From the NCBI RefSeq assembly GCF_010378095.1, contig NZ_WNJL01000037.1, positions 372,001 to 436,000 on the forward strand: DNA of 64,000 nucleotides. Direction: 5' to 3'. This DNA is from Acidithiobacillus ferrianus (GTDB lineage: Bacteria; Pseudomonadota; Gammaproteobacteria; Acidithiobacillales; Acidithiobacillaceae). Positions 27,270 through 35,755 of the stretch are shown piece by piece (position 1 is the first letter of the stretch; each line of letters begins with the position of its first letter). A program made the translations under genes and the position numbers. Under the pieces are notes generated by a model. The model was not told where the DNA came from. It saw only the letters and a list, made by a program, of their open reading frames with translations, and made no database searches.

Positions 27270-28141
27270 GCCGCGCCCGCCAGCTTGCTGAAGAAATCCC
27301 TTTCTTTGATCTGACCCTTGATCCACAAGAGCAGAGGGAAGCTGACCTATTAGCGTTTGGTGATGCTGATGAGACGCTTGACCCGGATTTTGCTGATTGG
27401 TGCCAGCCTGCACGGCTTCAACGAGAATTTGCCGACCCGGATATTGGGGTAAAATATCTTCAAGAAATTGGTGATTCTGAATTCGATGATGCCATAGAAA
27501 AAGTCGTTCATGCCGCGATTTATCTGACTGAAAAGCAACTTGAAAACAAGCATGACCGGCTGATGATGGACGTTCCCAAGGATGGCCATTGCAAAGGCGG
27601 AACGCATGCGATTGCACCCGAAAACCGCCGCATCCGCTATGCGAAAATCGTTAATGGGTCGCTGACTTGCAAGGCTTTGGTGCAGATTCCAGGAGAGGAA
27701 GATGTACATGAAAAGGATCGTCTGGAGCGGGAAGAAGCGGAGGCATTCCGCATCGGTGTAAATGCACGGATCAAGCGTGAACTTGCCTATTGCCTTACCG
27801 TTTATAAAGGCAAATATAAACACGTTTTAGAGTTGATGGCGGAGCTAAAAACCGTTCCACAGATTGCTGCAATTGTCGGGAAAACCGCCCGAAGAATTCA
27901 GCAGATCGTGCATGGAAATGCTTCAAAAGGACGGAAACCACAAAAAGGTTTAGAGCAGATTTGCCGGGAAATTGTGGCATGTGGAGTGCCTTCAACTTTT
28001 CAAAGCCCGGCACCAACCCTGGTGCTGGTGCCGATGCCGGTTGTGGTTCAGCCGGTCAGAACCCGCAAGAAAGCCCTTCAGAAAGAAGCACCTGTGGCAC
28101 AGCTTGGCTGGGACTTTGATGCGATGGGGGTGGCGGCATGA
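27266..28141 (+). CDS. Unknown protein with HTH, replication operon
   Basis: A 291-residue protein not recognised as a named family. It is acidic in the first 60 residues, then has a mixed helical region, and near residues 193-215 a helix-turn-helix-like stretch (KTVPQIAAIVGKTARRIQQI) similar to replication or sigma-like HTHs. The tail is Pro/Val-rich (PAPTLVLVPMPVVVQPV). It overlaps both neighbours by 4 bp (ATGA junctions), so the three products are translated in a fixed order and probably act together. Confidence 0.55.
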   Translation: MSRARQLAEEIPFFDLTLDPQEQREADLLAFGDADETLDPDFADWCQPARLQREFADPDIGVKYLQEIGDSEFDDAIEKVVHAAIYLTEKQLENKHDRLMMDVPKDGHCKGGTHAIAPENRRIRYAKIVNGSLTCKALVQIPGEEDVHEKDRLEREEAEAFRIGVNARIKRELAYCLTVYKGKYKHVLELMAELKTVPQIAAIVGKTARRIQQIVHGNASKGRKPQKGLEQICREIVACGVPSTFQSPAPTLVLVPMPVVVQPVRTRKKALQKEAPVAQLGWDFDAMGVAA

Positions 28142-31100
28142 ATACGACGCTAGCCTTCACCACAAATCAGGTGATTCAAGCCATGCAGTCCAGGGGCATC
28201 CCATTCCAGATCGAAGGTCGCCAGGTCAATGCCGACCTGGCCGGGTCAGGGCACCACCACATCAAGATCACCCCGCACAAGGGCTTGTATCTGGATTCCA
28301 GCACAGGCAAGGGCGGCACCATCGCAGCCCTCTTGCGCCAGATCGGGGCACAGGCACCGGCACCCGCTCCGGCAGGGGCGCAAGCCCCTGCACACCCCGC
28401 CAACGGCGGGCATAGTTCAGGCTCGACCATCCATGCGGCACAGCGAGTCTGGAATGCAAGCTGGACATGCACTCATGGGCAAGACATGCCTGCCGGCTGG
28501 GACAAGGGGCTGAACTCTTCGCAAAAAGGCACCCGGCGCGTTGCGCTGGAGCGGCAAAGAGATGCCGTCAGGTCGTACCTAACTGCCCGGCTTGGCCCCG
28601 ACCACCTGGACCACTGGACCCGTCAGGTCCGTATCAGCGGTGACGGATTGATGCTGAACCCTATGCAGAATGGGGGTGTTATCACTGGCATTCAGCGTAC
28701 CTATTTTGACCAAGACGGGCAGAAATCAGAAAGAAAAATGCTTGGTCCGCAGGGGACAACATTCTGCCCTGTGCCGACTGGTGTGAACCCGCGCGACCTT
28801 GGTGTTGGATCGGTCAAGCTGGCAGGGGAGGGCTGGGAAACGATAGCCTCTACCGTCCAGGCGGCTGGATGGCCTGGACTGGCTTGCCAGTTCGACGGCG
28901 GCGTCGTGAAATGGGCCACAGAGCAATCTTCGCAGGCTAAAAACATGACCGCTGAACAGCTCGCAGCAGCGCCCGCCGTTGTGGTGCTGGTCGACCGTGA
29001 CGGGTCCGGCGCGGGACAAAAAGCGTCTGCCAAGGCGGTTAAAATCCTCCGCGCCGTTGGCTTGAGGGCATACTATGCCATTCCCCCGGCACCTGAGCAT
29101 GGCGGCCCCAAGGGCGGCCACAAGGGCAGCGATTGGGGCGATTACTCCAAGGAAGGCTTGTCTTCGGAAGTGCTGGCCGCCCATTTGGCCTTGGCCATCG
29201 CCCATAGCGATCAGGAAATGCCGGAGATTGATGAACCTGGCATGGTGTTGCCATCGTCGGTTCAGATCAGGGCATGGCGTCCTTCTGAAAATCCACAACC
29301 GCCCGCGCAGAGCAGCCCGACGCATGAAGTCCGCGCAGGATTGCAGACGGCATTGCAGCAGACTGTTGCTGATTACCTGGCATGGATGAAGGATAAAGAC
29401 ACACCCTTTCATCCTGTTCTCATGATGCCTACCACCGGCACTGGCAAGAGCTCGGCAGCCAAGGCGTTAACCCGGAACACAGGCTTGCGGCTGGAAAGTG
29501 GCCGTGTATGTGTTTTCGTGCCCGACCATGATCAGGCAGGCGAATATGCCGCAGAGGGGTTCTTCCATTTCTTCGGGCGGACCCCTGATCCCGATAGTCC
29601 GGCATACTGTCCTAACCACGCGACCGCTCAGGAAGCTATGGACAAGGGGCATATCTCCCAGGCGGAGGTATGCCTTCAATGTAGCAACGGCTTTGCTTGG
29701 CAGATCGACTACTACTCTGATGGGGATGGTCAAACCACCAAAGCCGCCCCAGAGAAGGTCGCGAAGGCCAAAAGCCTTCTTGCCGCGCGGGGTTTGGATT
29801 GGAAGACAGTGACGCCTTGCGTCTGGCAAAGTCACTTGCGAGATGCTTTGGAAGCGCAATTTACCGTTGCTGCGGCTGGCAGCTACAGCCACAGCCTGAC
29901 TCGTGACAGTCTGTGCATATTTGATGAGCACTTTGAGCCTGGCAAGGGGGTCAATGTCACTTTGCAGGACATTGACCACTGGATCCGGCGCACACAGAGC
30001 ATTATCGAACATCTGGAAAAGGGCGACGACGCCGACGCGCTGGGCCGCCACCGGCAGGCAGGCGAGTTCTTCCGGGCAATGGCTTTAGCTATGGCGGGAT
30101 GGGTTGGCAAAACCTGCGCGATCAACATTGACACAGTCTTGCTGGAATCCATCAAGGGCATCCTGGAGGCCGCCAGGCAATCGAGCAAGTCCGATATTGC
30201 CTTGGCCGGATGGGAAAAGCTGCAATTCAACGCCGCTGGCGAAATGTCCGACAACCCCTTGCGCGCGGCGCACGCCATTGCCGAATCTCTCAAATTCGGG
30301 GATGGCTATGTGCATGATGGGCAGCTTGTCGTTGCCCACAGTTTGCCAGTCATGGAACGGCTGGCTGGTGGTCAGCCGACCGTCATCATGGACGCGACGC
30401 CAGATCCTGTCATTGCAGATGTGGTGCAGGCGCAAGGCGGCCAGATCATTAACGCAATCGCCCATCAGAATGTGAAGATCTCCCGCCACCCTACGCGCTT
30501 CTGGGGTTTGACTCCCTTGAATGTGAAGCGCAGCGGGGCAGAGCGCCGCGACCGGGAGATTCAGAAATACGAATCGCTCATGAACCACCATGACCATGAC
30601 GGCGCGGCATTCCTTTTCCATAAGAAGGCCGCCGACGCGATTGATCCAGAAGATGAAAACCCGATGCTGGGGCATTGGGGCCGGCATCACCGTGCGCATA
30701 ACTCATGGTCCGGCAAGCCGCTGGTCATCGTAGGATCTTTCTTCCCCCCGATGGAAGCCTGGCGCGCGGAATACCAGCGCAGCCGGATTGCCGCACTGTC
30801 AGCCGGGGCCAATCCCGAGAACTGGCCTGTATGGCCTGACGACCTACAAATGATCCCTGACATGTGGATCTGCGAAGGCGACACAGACGTGCAGTGCCGC
30901 TTACCTCTGCCCGCTGACGACCATATCCGCGAATGGCTCCTGAACCGCGTTACCAGCGAAACCGTGCAGGCTTGCGGCCGCGCGCGCGGAGCCAACTCTG
31001 AAACCGCCATCGACATTCATATCTATGGTGGAGTGCCGCTTCATGGTTTGTGGCAGCATGGGTTGGACATAGCCAGTTACGAAGCCGATCCGGAATGTCT

Positions 31101-31683
31101 GGGCCAGACCAAGGCCGAGCACATGGAGGATATGCAGGAAGAACGCGAAACTAGCCTTGCCAAGGTGGACGTGCTGGCCGCCCGTGTCATTTCCAAGGGT
31201 CAGACAGTGACCCGCGCGGCCCTTGAGTCGGAGGCCGTTACCATGGCGGCCACCGGCACCGATGGCCCGCAAAGCCCCGTGGAATATGGTTTGTGCCAGG
31301 GTGGATATAATATACATACCACCCCGGCACAAAGGGAAAGCGCCCACACTCAGGCATTCACCATGCCGCATGAAAGGGTGGTGCAGGAGTGGTTCCAGAC
31401 CCGCGCGCCGCTGATCAGCCAGCACCTATCCACCACCGGGCGGAACGCCCGCACGATCAAAGCCGCACAGGAGGCCGCCCTTCGCTTCGGTGAAGAAATG
31501 GTTAAGGAAGCCCTGCAAATGGCCGATTTGCTGTTCAAATCAACGGGTGGTGACGCTGACCGGCTGGCTGGAATCGCATGGGATACCATCGAATACGGAG
31601 ATGCGAGCGATGCTGAACTGGTGGCCGCACGTCTGGTACTGGTGGCCCTGGGTGAGACGGAGGGGGTGCCGCCGCCGTGGTGA
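28138..31683 (+). CDS. Toprim-helicase fusion, probable plasmid replication protein
   Basis: A 1181-residue protein. The first 75 residues resemble a primase-like DNA-binding head without zinc cysteines. Residues 235-340 carry a Toprim domain (GEGWETIASTVQAAGW with the catalytic Glu, and VVVLVDRDGSGAG with the DxD-like acidic pair). A helicase-type ATPase follows: Walker A MPTTGTGKSSAAKAL near 430, a Cys pair region YCPNH...CLQCSNG, Walker B-like LCIFDEHFEP near 600, and an arginine-finger motif QACGRARGAN near 945, as in SF2 enzymes. It could be a primase-helicase for the origin at 26.2-26.4 kb. The Toprim-helicase order is known from plasmid and phage replication proteins, but the whole protein is not one I can name. 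Confidence 0.62.
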   Translation: MNTTLAFTTNQVIQAMQSRGIPFQIEGRQVNADLAGSGHHHIKITPHKGLYLDSSTGKGGTIAALLRQIGAQAPAPAPAGAQAPAHPANGGHSSGSTIHAAQRVWNASWTCTHGQDMPAGWDKGLNSSQKGTRRVALERQRDAVRSYLTARLGPDHLDHWTRQVRISGDGLMLNPMQNGGVITGIQRTYFDQDGQKSERKMLGPQGTTFCPVPTGVNPRDLGVGSVKLAGEGWETIASTVQAAGWPGLACQFDGGVVKWATEQSSQAKNMTAEQLAAAPAVVVLVDRDGSGAGQKASAKAVKILRAVGLRAYYAIPPAPEHGGPKGGHKGSDWGDYSKEGLSSEVLAAHLALAIAHSDQEMPEIDEPGMVLPSSVQIRAWRPSENPQPPAQSSPTHEVRAGLQTALQQTVADYLAWMKDKDTPFHPVLMMPTTGTGKSSAAKALTRNTGLRLESGRVCVFVPDHDQAGEYAAEGFFHFFGRTPDPDSPAYCPNHATAQEAMDKGHISQAEVCLQCSNGFAWQIDYYSDGDGQTTKAAPEKVAKAKSLLAARGLDWKTVTPCVWQSHLRDALEAQFTVAAAGSYSHSLTRDSLCIFDEHFEPGKGVNVTLQDIDHWIRRTQSIIEHLEKGDDADALGRHRQAGEFFRAMALAMAGWVGKTCAINIDTVLLESIKGILEAARQSSKSDIALAGWEKLQFNAAGEMSDNPLRAAHAIAESLKFGDGYVHDGQLVVAHSLPVMERLAGGQPTVIMDATPDPVIADVVQAQGGQIINAIAHQNVKISRHPTRFWGLTPLNVKRSGAERRDREIQKYESLMNHHDHDGAAFLFHKKAADAIDPEDENPMLGHWGRHHRAHNSWSGKPLVIVGSFFPPMEAWRAEYQRSRIAALSAGANPENWPVWPDDLQMIPDMWICEGDTDVQCRLPLPADDHIREWLLNRVTSETVQACGRARGANSETAIDIHIYGGVPLHGLWQHGLDIASYEADPECLGQTKAEHMEDMQEERETSLAKVDVLAARVISKGQTVTRAALESEAVTMAATGTDGPQSPVEYGLCQGGYNIHTTPAQRESAHTQAFTMPHERVVQEWFQTRAPLISQHLSTTGRNARTIKAAQEAALRFGEEMVKEALQMADLLFKSTGGDADRLAGIAWDTIEYGDASDAELVAARLVLVALGETEGVPPPW

Positions 31684-31694
31684 TTGTCTGGCTG

Positions 31695-32153
31695 CTACAG
31701 GCAGAGGTCATTTTCTCTGTCAAAAGGCTTCATTACCGATGTGGACTCTGACGGGTGTTCCATGGGCTTCATGAGAGTATTCCATAATTCATCGTCGTAA
31801 AGCCCGCAAAGCTTTAAATATCGGCAGCTATAGATAAGCTTCGGGCGGTCCCAGCCCGACGTTTTTGCGTCTGAATGTCCGGCGATGCCGCGAACATCAA
31901 AGTAGTCTTCCAACTGGTAAAACGTCATCTTGTTTTTATCAAGCGTCTCCGACAGATCATCAATCATTTCCTCGCTTACTCTAAAAAGAGACGCGAAAGG
32001 TACATGGAAACTATCTTCATTATGATATAGTGGGAAAATCCGCTTGGCCCAAGCAAAGACAGTAGCGTTATTCAGCATACAACTTTGATCTTTGCTACGA
32101 GCGGCCGACAGTACATTGAACCGCATTATTTCAAAAAGCATTTTTGTTTCCAT
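31695..32153 (-). CDS. Unknown protein, last gene of PIN operon
   Basis: A 152-residue soluble protein starting METKMLFEIMRFNVLSAARS. It has no motif I recognise. It shares a base with the stop of the PIN gene upstream, so it is the fourth gene of a tightly coupled minus-strand operon. Its end is 12 bp from the convergent end of the helicase gene. The lower GC and opposite direction set this operon apart from its surroundings. Confidence 0.6.
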   Translation of the reverse strand: METKMLFEIMRFNVLSAARSKDQSCMLNNATVFAWAKRIFPLYHNEDSFHVPFASLFRVSEEMIDDLSETLDKNKMTFYQLEDYFDVRGIAGHSDAKTSGWDRPKLIYSCRYLKLCGLYDDELWNTLMKPMEHPSESTSVMKPFDRENDLCL

Positions 32154-32614
32154 CAGATATTGTCCTCAGTGGCGATATCGCGCCAAAGCCTTGCTGTGGC
32201 GAACAAAGAAAGGTGTTTGACGTTTGTTGTGGCAATAATAGCGGATCCCAGACTTGATTCCGTGGCCTGCGCCACTAGAATCATGTCGGCATCCAAGGCT
32301 TTGTCATCTGCAGCTTGACGTTGCATATTTCGAGCCGTAGCCCAAAATTCAGCAGCCATGTTCATTACCGACGTAGTGATAGGGAGGTATTCGAGAGTAT
32401 TTTTAAGGCCGTCCAGCCTTTGGAGGCCCTCCCGCCGGTTTGCGCGGATAAGTTCTCGTCGCAGTTCATAATCGCAAATCTCGGGGATATAGACAGAACA
32501 ATCTACCATCAAGAGAGACACTAGCCACTGAGAACAATCCATGGGTTCACTAGAGTGCTTCGGGTTGGTTACCAGGCTTAGAACACCGGTATCGAGTAGA
32601 ACGGCATGGTTCAA
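32153..32614 (-). CDS. PIN-domain protein (VapC-like ribonuclease)
   Basis: A 153-residue PIN protein. VLLDTGVLSLVTNPK gives the first Asp, ICDYELRRELIRANR the Glu-containing helix, and DDKALDADMILVAQATESSL the third acidic cluster (ALDADMI), followed by IIATTNVKHLSLFA. All catalytic acidic positions are present, so the nuclease may be active. Unlike ordinary vapBC it lies in a four-gene operon, preceded by a 146-residue protein that does not look like VapB. AUGA overlap with that gene indicates coupling. Confidence 0.78.
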   Translation of the reverse strand: MNHAVLLDTGVLSLVTNPKHSSEPMDCSQWLVSLLMVDCSVYIPEICDYELRRELIRANRREGLQRLDGLKNTLEYLPITTSVMNMAAEFWATARNMQRQAADDKALDADMILVAQATESSLGSAIIATTNVKHLSLFATARLWRDIATEDNI

Positions 32615-33051
32615 GGGAATAGCTTGCGATCCGAAAAACGGTCTTGGTCTAATGACTGTTTCAAGTAGTCGAGCGTCTGACGTTGCTCTTGAGCGTCAGA
32701 CTCATCGCTACGCCATTTTCTCAGCAAAGCTATTGCGGCTCGTTTGCGTCCGGTCAACAAGGGTTTGCCAATCGATGTATCCCCTATAGCCTGCCAGCTA
32801 GCGGGCTTTCGCCAATCTAAATAAATCGGATCGGTGGCGCTACTGCTCGGTATCTCGATAATCTGGGCTAAAAGTGCTTTCGCATCCCATAGCTCCGTTT
32901 TTGCTTGTAACGTCGACGGGATGCCTTGAAACTCTCCCCACTGTATCCGTGTTCCACCCGTGGTGGAGTTCTCTGCTTCTAATATGGCTTTCCCTGCAGA
33001 GAACTGAGCATAGGTCGGTGCAGTGCATGTTTCACCGCTATTATAATTCAT
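32611..33051 (-). CDS. Unknown protein upstream of the PIN nuclease, possible antitoxin
   Basis: A 146-residue protein starting MNYNSGETCTAPTYAQFSAG and ending with a basic, helical segment (GRKRAAIALLRKWRSDESDA, LDYLKQSLDQDRFSDRKLFP). The last 60 residues resemble small antitoxin C-terminal regions in general pattern, but I find no named family. It overlaps its neighbours on both sides by 4 bp. Position directly before a PIN gene makes it the best candidate for an antitoxin; this is inference. Confidence 0.55.
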   Translation of the reverse strand: MNYNSGETCTAPTYAQFSAGKAILEAENSTTGGTRIQWGEFQGIPSTLQAKTELWDAKALLAQIIEIPSSSATDPIYLDWRKPASWQAIGDTSIGKPLLTGRKRAAIALLRKWRSDESDAQEQRQTLDYLKQSLDQDRFSDRKLFP

Positions 33052-33824
33052 GGCACGTCTCCGTAGTTAGCAATCTCTTTACCAAAACCAATAAGTTCGT
33101 CCAGTACCCTGGGTATGCACTCAGTCGGTATTTCGCCGACAAATGCCGCATCAGTATTGATATCGAGTTCAAGACGACAAGCGATAGAAGCCTGTCCCAG
33201 CGTCTGGCTAACAGCTTTGCCCGGCGAGAGGGCAATTGTCATCCCAAGCACTTGGGCAACAGCCCAGCGAGAGAACCTGTTGACCTTCTCTATCTGGGGA
33301 AAACATTTTAGGCTCCTAGGGCGGTTGATCGAATAGCTGAAGTCCGTCGAGCCATCCGGGTCCAGTTTGACGGAGGGAAGGTAACCGGACACTGCCTGGT
33401 AGCCACTACGTATATCTGGCACTTCGGCAAGCAATACTACCCCAAATGCAATTCTTTTAAGGGGGGGAGCCAACTGCAGCCAACTGTCAAGCGCACTCCG
33501 AAACACGTCTACAGCCTCAGAAAAAGTGCCGCAGGTTGGAAGTGCGCCTTGTTCCTGTCCCGTTGGCACTGTTGCAAACAGCCAATCAACTCTGTCCCTC
33601 AAGCAATTGAGGGTCAGAGAAAAGCGCCCATCGCCGATACGACCAGTTTCCTGCACCAAGCCCACGCGCGGCTGAACGGTGCGCGATTCTGGCTCTTCTC
33701 CAGCGGCAACCCGCCACCATCCCGTCTCCTGGCTCTCCAAAGGCAGAGCCGGGAACACCGTTACCCGCAAGGTCTCGGCTTGCCAGAGAAGTTCGCCCAA
33801 CTGTTTCTGATCATCCATAACCAT
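33048..33824 (-). CDS. Unknown protein, first gene of PIN operon
   Basis: A 258-residue soluble protein beginning MVMDDQKQLGELLWQAETLR. A central block FSYSINRPRSLKCFPQIEKV NRFSRW and a C-terminal CRLELDINTDAAFVGEIP look like conserved motifs (it reads like a family of INRPR proteins), but I cannot name it. No membrane segment or nuclease motif is visible. As the leading gene of a four-gene operon ending with a PIN nuclease, it may be a sensor or structural partner. The promoter should lie in 33825-33880, diverging from the lipoprotein gene. Confidence 0.55.
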   Translation of the reverse strand: MVMDDQKQLGELLWQAETLRVTVFPALPLESQETGWWRVAAGEEPESRTVQPRVGLVQETGRIGDGRFSLTLNCLRDRVDWLFATVPTGQEQGALPTCGTFSEAVDVFRSALDSWLQLAPPLKRIAFGVVLLAEVPDIRSGYQAVSGYLPSVKLDPDGSTDFSYSINRPRSLKCFPQIEKVNRFSRWAVAQVLGMTIALSPGKAVSQTLGQASIACRLELDINTDAAFVGEIPTECIPRVLDELIGFGKEIANYGDVP

Positions 33825-33880
33825 AGTATGTACTGTCCAAAAGTGGCGTGCAACGTCAATTCAATCCGCTTTGCGGCGGA

Positions 33881-33903
33881 ATTTGGCACCCACAGATAGA
33901 TGA
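33881..33903 (+). promoter_or_regulatory. AATTTGGCA-GRTG element, copy 1
   Basis: GAATTTGGCA followed by GATGA with the two G's 14 bp before the GATG, 44 bp before the lipoprotein start. A perfect CACAGATA/TATCTGTG hairpin overlaps its right end (33891-33915). Confidence 0.6.
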
Positions 33904-33928
33904 CATTTATCTGTGGAGAGCACCACCC

Positions 33929-34381
33929 ATGAAAAAGAAAATCATCATCCCCGCCTTGGTCGCCACACTGGCCCTCACCGGCTGCGCCACCACTCCCTTG
34001 AGTTATCAGCGGTACTCAAGCACCGAAAACTTGCAAGCCCAGGCCTTGGCGGAGGGTACTGTTATTCGCTGCCAACCCATCCACATATCAAACACCCAAG
34101 CCCAAACCGCCCACGGCACATTGGGCGCCATCGTTGGCGGTGCCGCTGGTTATGCCATCGGGGCCTCCCCGATCGCGGCTATCGCCGGAGTCATCGGCGG
34201 TGCTGTCCTTGGCAATGCCGTTACTTCCGGCCATGTGAACGGCACGGAAGTGCTGGTGAAGCTCACGGACGGCCAGTTGCTGGGTGTCCCCGAAGTCGGC
34301 AACCCAGGACTCCACCCAGGCGAGCGAGTCGCCATCCTGCGCGGGGCGAACGGAAATACTCGTGCCGTACCGCTCCACTAG
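33929..34381 (+). CDS. Glycine-zipper lipoprotein
   Basis: A 150-residue outer-membrane lipoprotein. MKKKIIIPALVATLALTGCA is a lipobox signal peptide (LTGC). The middle has a glycine-zipper 2TM segment (HGTLGAIVGGAAGYAIGASP and AIAGVIGGAVLGNAV), as in SlyB/PcP-type and rickettsial 17-kDa antigen proteins, which insert in or stabilise the outer membrane. The C-terminal domain DGQLLGVPEVGNPGLHPGER is SH3-like. Translation starts at ATG 33929. Confidence 0.82.
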   Translation: MKKKIIIPALVATLALTGCATTPLSYQRYSSTENLQAQALAEGTVIRCQPIHISNTQAQTAHGTLGAIVGGAAGYAIGASPIAAIAGVIGGAVLGNAVTSGHVNGTEVLVKLTDGQLLGVPEVGNPGLHPGERVAILRGANGNTRAVPLH

Positions 34382-34487
34382 GGCCGCTTCCTTGCCCTGT
34401 GGCGCGGTTTCTGGTGGTGGTGCTGCCCCACGTACCGGAAAGCACAAAAAACACGGCACGAAGCGTCCTGGACGCCTTCCTGAATCT

Positions 34488-34633
34488 GTGTACCTAAAAG
34501 TATCGAGCCGGTACACATCTTCATAAGTATATCGTCCGGCGCTTATGAAACACAGTACCTAAAAGTATCGAGTCGGTACTTTCCTTGGCTTGACGAAGGC
34601 TTACCGACTGGTTGGTACGTACTAAAAGTATAC
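34488..34633. repeat. Array of inverted repeats with TAAAAGTA cores
   Basis: Three dyads in 95 bp: GTGTACC/GGTACAC (34488-34516), TCATAAG/CTTATGA (34521-34548) and AGTACC/GGTACT (34554-34580). The first and third share the core TAAAAGTATCGAG while their arms differ in a matching way. A half-related GTACTAAAAGTATAC lies at 34619-34633. It occupies the 270-bp gap before the membrane-protein gene and could be a partition site, operator cluster or structured leader. Confidence 0.6.
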
Positions 34634-34651
34634 ATAAGGAGACTTTACACC

Positions 34652-34987
34652 ATGAATCCATCCATATCCCTGCCAGGTCGTATTGGCCGCGCTATAACGG
34701 TCACGATCTTATCATTTTTCCTAATGATCTACGCGCTCCACTTTATAAGGTGGTTCCCTGATTTTTGGGGCGGGGTGGCCCTTCTGGTGGATAGATATGT
34801 GGCCGGAGATTTAACCCCGGGATTTTGGCACGTCTGGATTAAAGCCGTGGCTTTTAGCGCCACTCACTGGAAAGGTGCCCTTGAGATAAGTTCATCGTTT
34901 GAAGTGGCGATATTTTTTGCTTGGCAAGTGGATCGGTTTTTTATGCGCTACCACTCCCGTTTTCTGCGTGACGCTCCCAAGAAATAA
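34652..34987 (+). CDS. Small membrane protein, unknown
   Basis: A 111-residue protein with two or three hydrophobic segments (ITVTILSFFLMIYALHFIRW; a weaker one in WHVWIKAVAFSATHW; VAIFFAWQVDRFFM). No family recognised. Translation starts at ATG 34652 with AAGGAG at 34636. It is preceded by the inverted-repeat array rather than by the AATTTGGCA element, unlike most plus-strand genes that follow. Confidence 0.6.
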   Translation: MNPSISLPGRIGRAITVTILSFFLMIYALHFIRWFPDFWGGVALLVDRYVAGDLTPGFWHVWIKAVAFSATHWKGALEISSSFEVAIFFAWQVDRFFMRYHSRFLRDAPKK

Positions 34988-34992
34988 AAATG

Positions 34993-35047
34993 AATTTGGC
35001 AGTGGCCTATTTTCTTCCTGAATTTGGCAACGTCACATAGGTGAAGC
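34993..35047 (+). promoter_or_regulatory. AATTTGGCA-GRTG element, copies 2a (half) and 2b
   Basis: AATTTGGCA occurs at 34993-35001 without the second half and again at 35021-35029 followed by GGTGA at 35040, the standard 14-bp spacing. The small exported protein starts at 35090, and a GGGGCC/GGCCCC hairpin (35062-35076) lies between. Confidence 0.55.
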
Positions 35048-35089
35048 AACCAAACCGAAAAGGGGCCACCGGCCCCAAGGAGATACAAA

Positions 35090-35260
35090 ATGAAAGCGTG
35101 GCTGATAGTTGGCGCAGTGGCTTTAATGGTTGGAATTGCAGGCGGCCTTACGTGGTCATCGGCGAGTGCTGCGCAACGGCAATTGCCGGCGCGGAGCGCG
35201 GCTTATTGCATCCAGCACGGCGGGGCAAGTCTGGCTTGTGTATTGAATGGAAAAGCGTAA
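35090..35260 (+). CDS. Small exported protein, unknown
   Basis: A 56-residue protein, MKAWLIVGAVALMVGIAGGL then TWSSASAAQRQ, with a signal peptide and a mature part of about 30 residues holding two cysteines (YCIQHGG, LACVLNG) that could form a disulfide. The frame is too short to be found by length alone, but it has AAGGAG before ATG 35090 and a structured leader, and stops 12 bp before the next gene. Function unknown. Confidence 0.6.
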   Translation: MKAWLIVGAVALMVGIAGGLTWSSASAAQRQLPARSAAYCIQHGGASLACVLNGKA

Positions 35261-35272
35261 GGAGATTATGCG

Positions 35273-35491
35273 ATGAAATACCTTGATCAAACATGGAAAG
35301 ATTGGATAGGTGATATGGCCGCCCGCATCATCGCCGAAAAGTTACTCCTGGAGAAATATATCAGGACTGAAAAAGGCGCAGAAGAAGCCGTCATTTGGCT
35401 GGTGGTAATGGGCGCCTTTTGCGCTCTGGACGGGCTCTGGGCGATTTGGAATTTGGTGAACATGTGGACGTTTGCAATTTGGGGGGTGTGA
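35273..35491 (+). CDS. Small membrane protein, unknown
   Basis: A 72-residue protein with an amphipathic N-terminal half (MKYLDQTWKDWIGDMAARII) and one long hydrophobic segment (AVIWLVVMGAFCALDGLWAI). It starts 13 bp after the exported peptide (TAAGGAG) and is followed after 1 bp by another small gene, forming a cluster of short genes. No homologue recognised. Confidence 0.55.
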   Translation: MKYLDQTWKDWIGDMAARIIAEKLLLEKYIRTEKGAEEAVIWLVVMGAFCALDGLWAIWNLVNMWTFAIWGV

Positions 35492-35492
35492 A

Positions 35493-35708
35493 ATGAAAAA
35501 AGAAAAACTGTCCGAAAAATTGTGGTGCGTTTATCTGGACATTAACCTAGATCCGCAATGGTGTCTGGCAGAAAGCAAGGAAGCGAAAGCATTGTCTTCC
35601 TGCCCATCGTACATTGTGGGTTATTACTCAAATCGCAAAGATCCGCAAATGCTTGAAGACGCGGCAATCACCCGTAGAGAATTGCGGGTGTTGCGGGAAG
35701 CGGCATGA
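35493..35708 (+). CDS. Small soluble protein, unknown
   Basis: A 71-residue protein (MKKEKLSEKLWCVYLDINLD, ending LEDAAITRRELRVLREAA). It starts at ATG 35493 immediately after the previous stop. The composition is ordinary for a cytosolic protein with a helical C-terminus; no motif. Downstream lies a GGCGGGC/GCCCGCC hairpin (35716-35734). Confidence 0.5.
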   Translation: MKKEKLSEKLWCVYLDINLDPQWCLAESKEAKALSSCPSYIVGYYSNRKDPQMLEDAAITRRELRVLREAA

Positions 35709-35755
35709 AATAACCGGCGGGCATCGCGCCCGCCTTACGACAGGGGGAATGTGTG

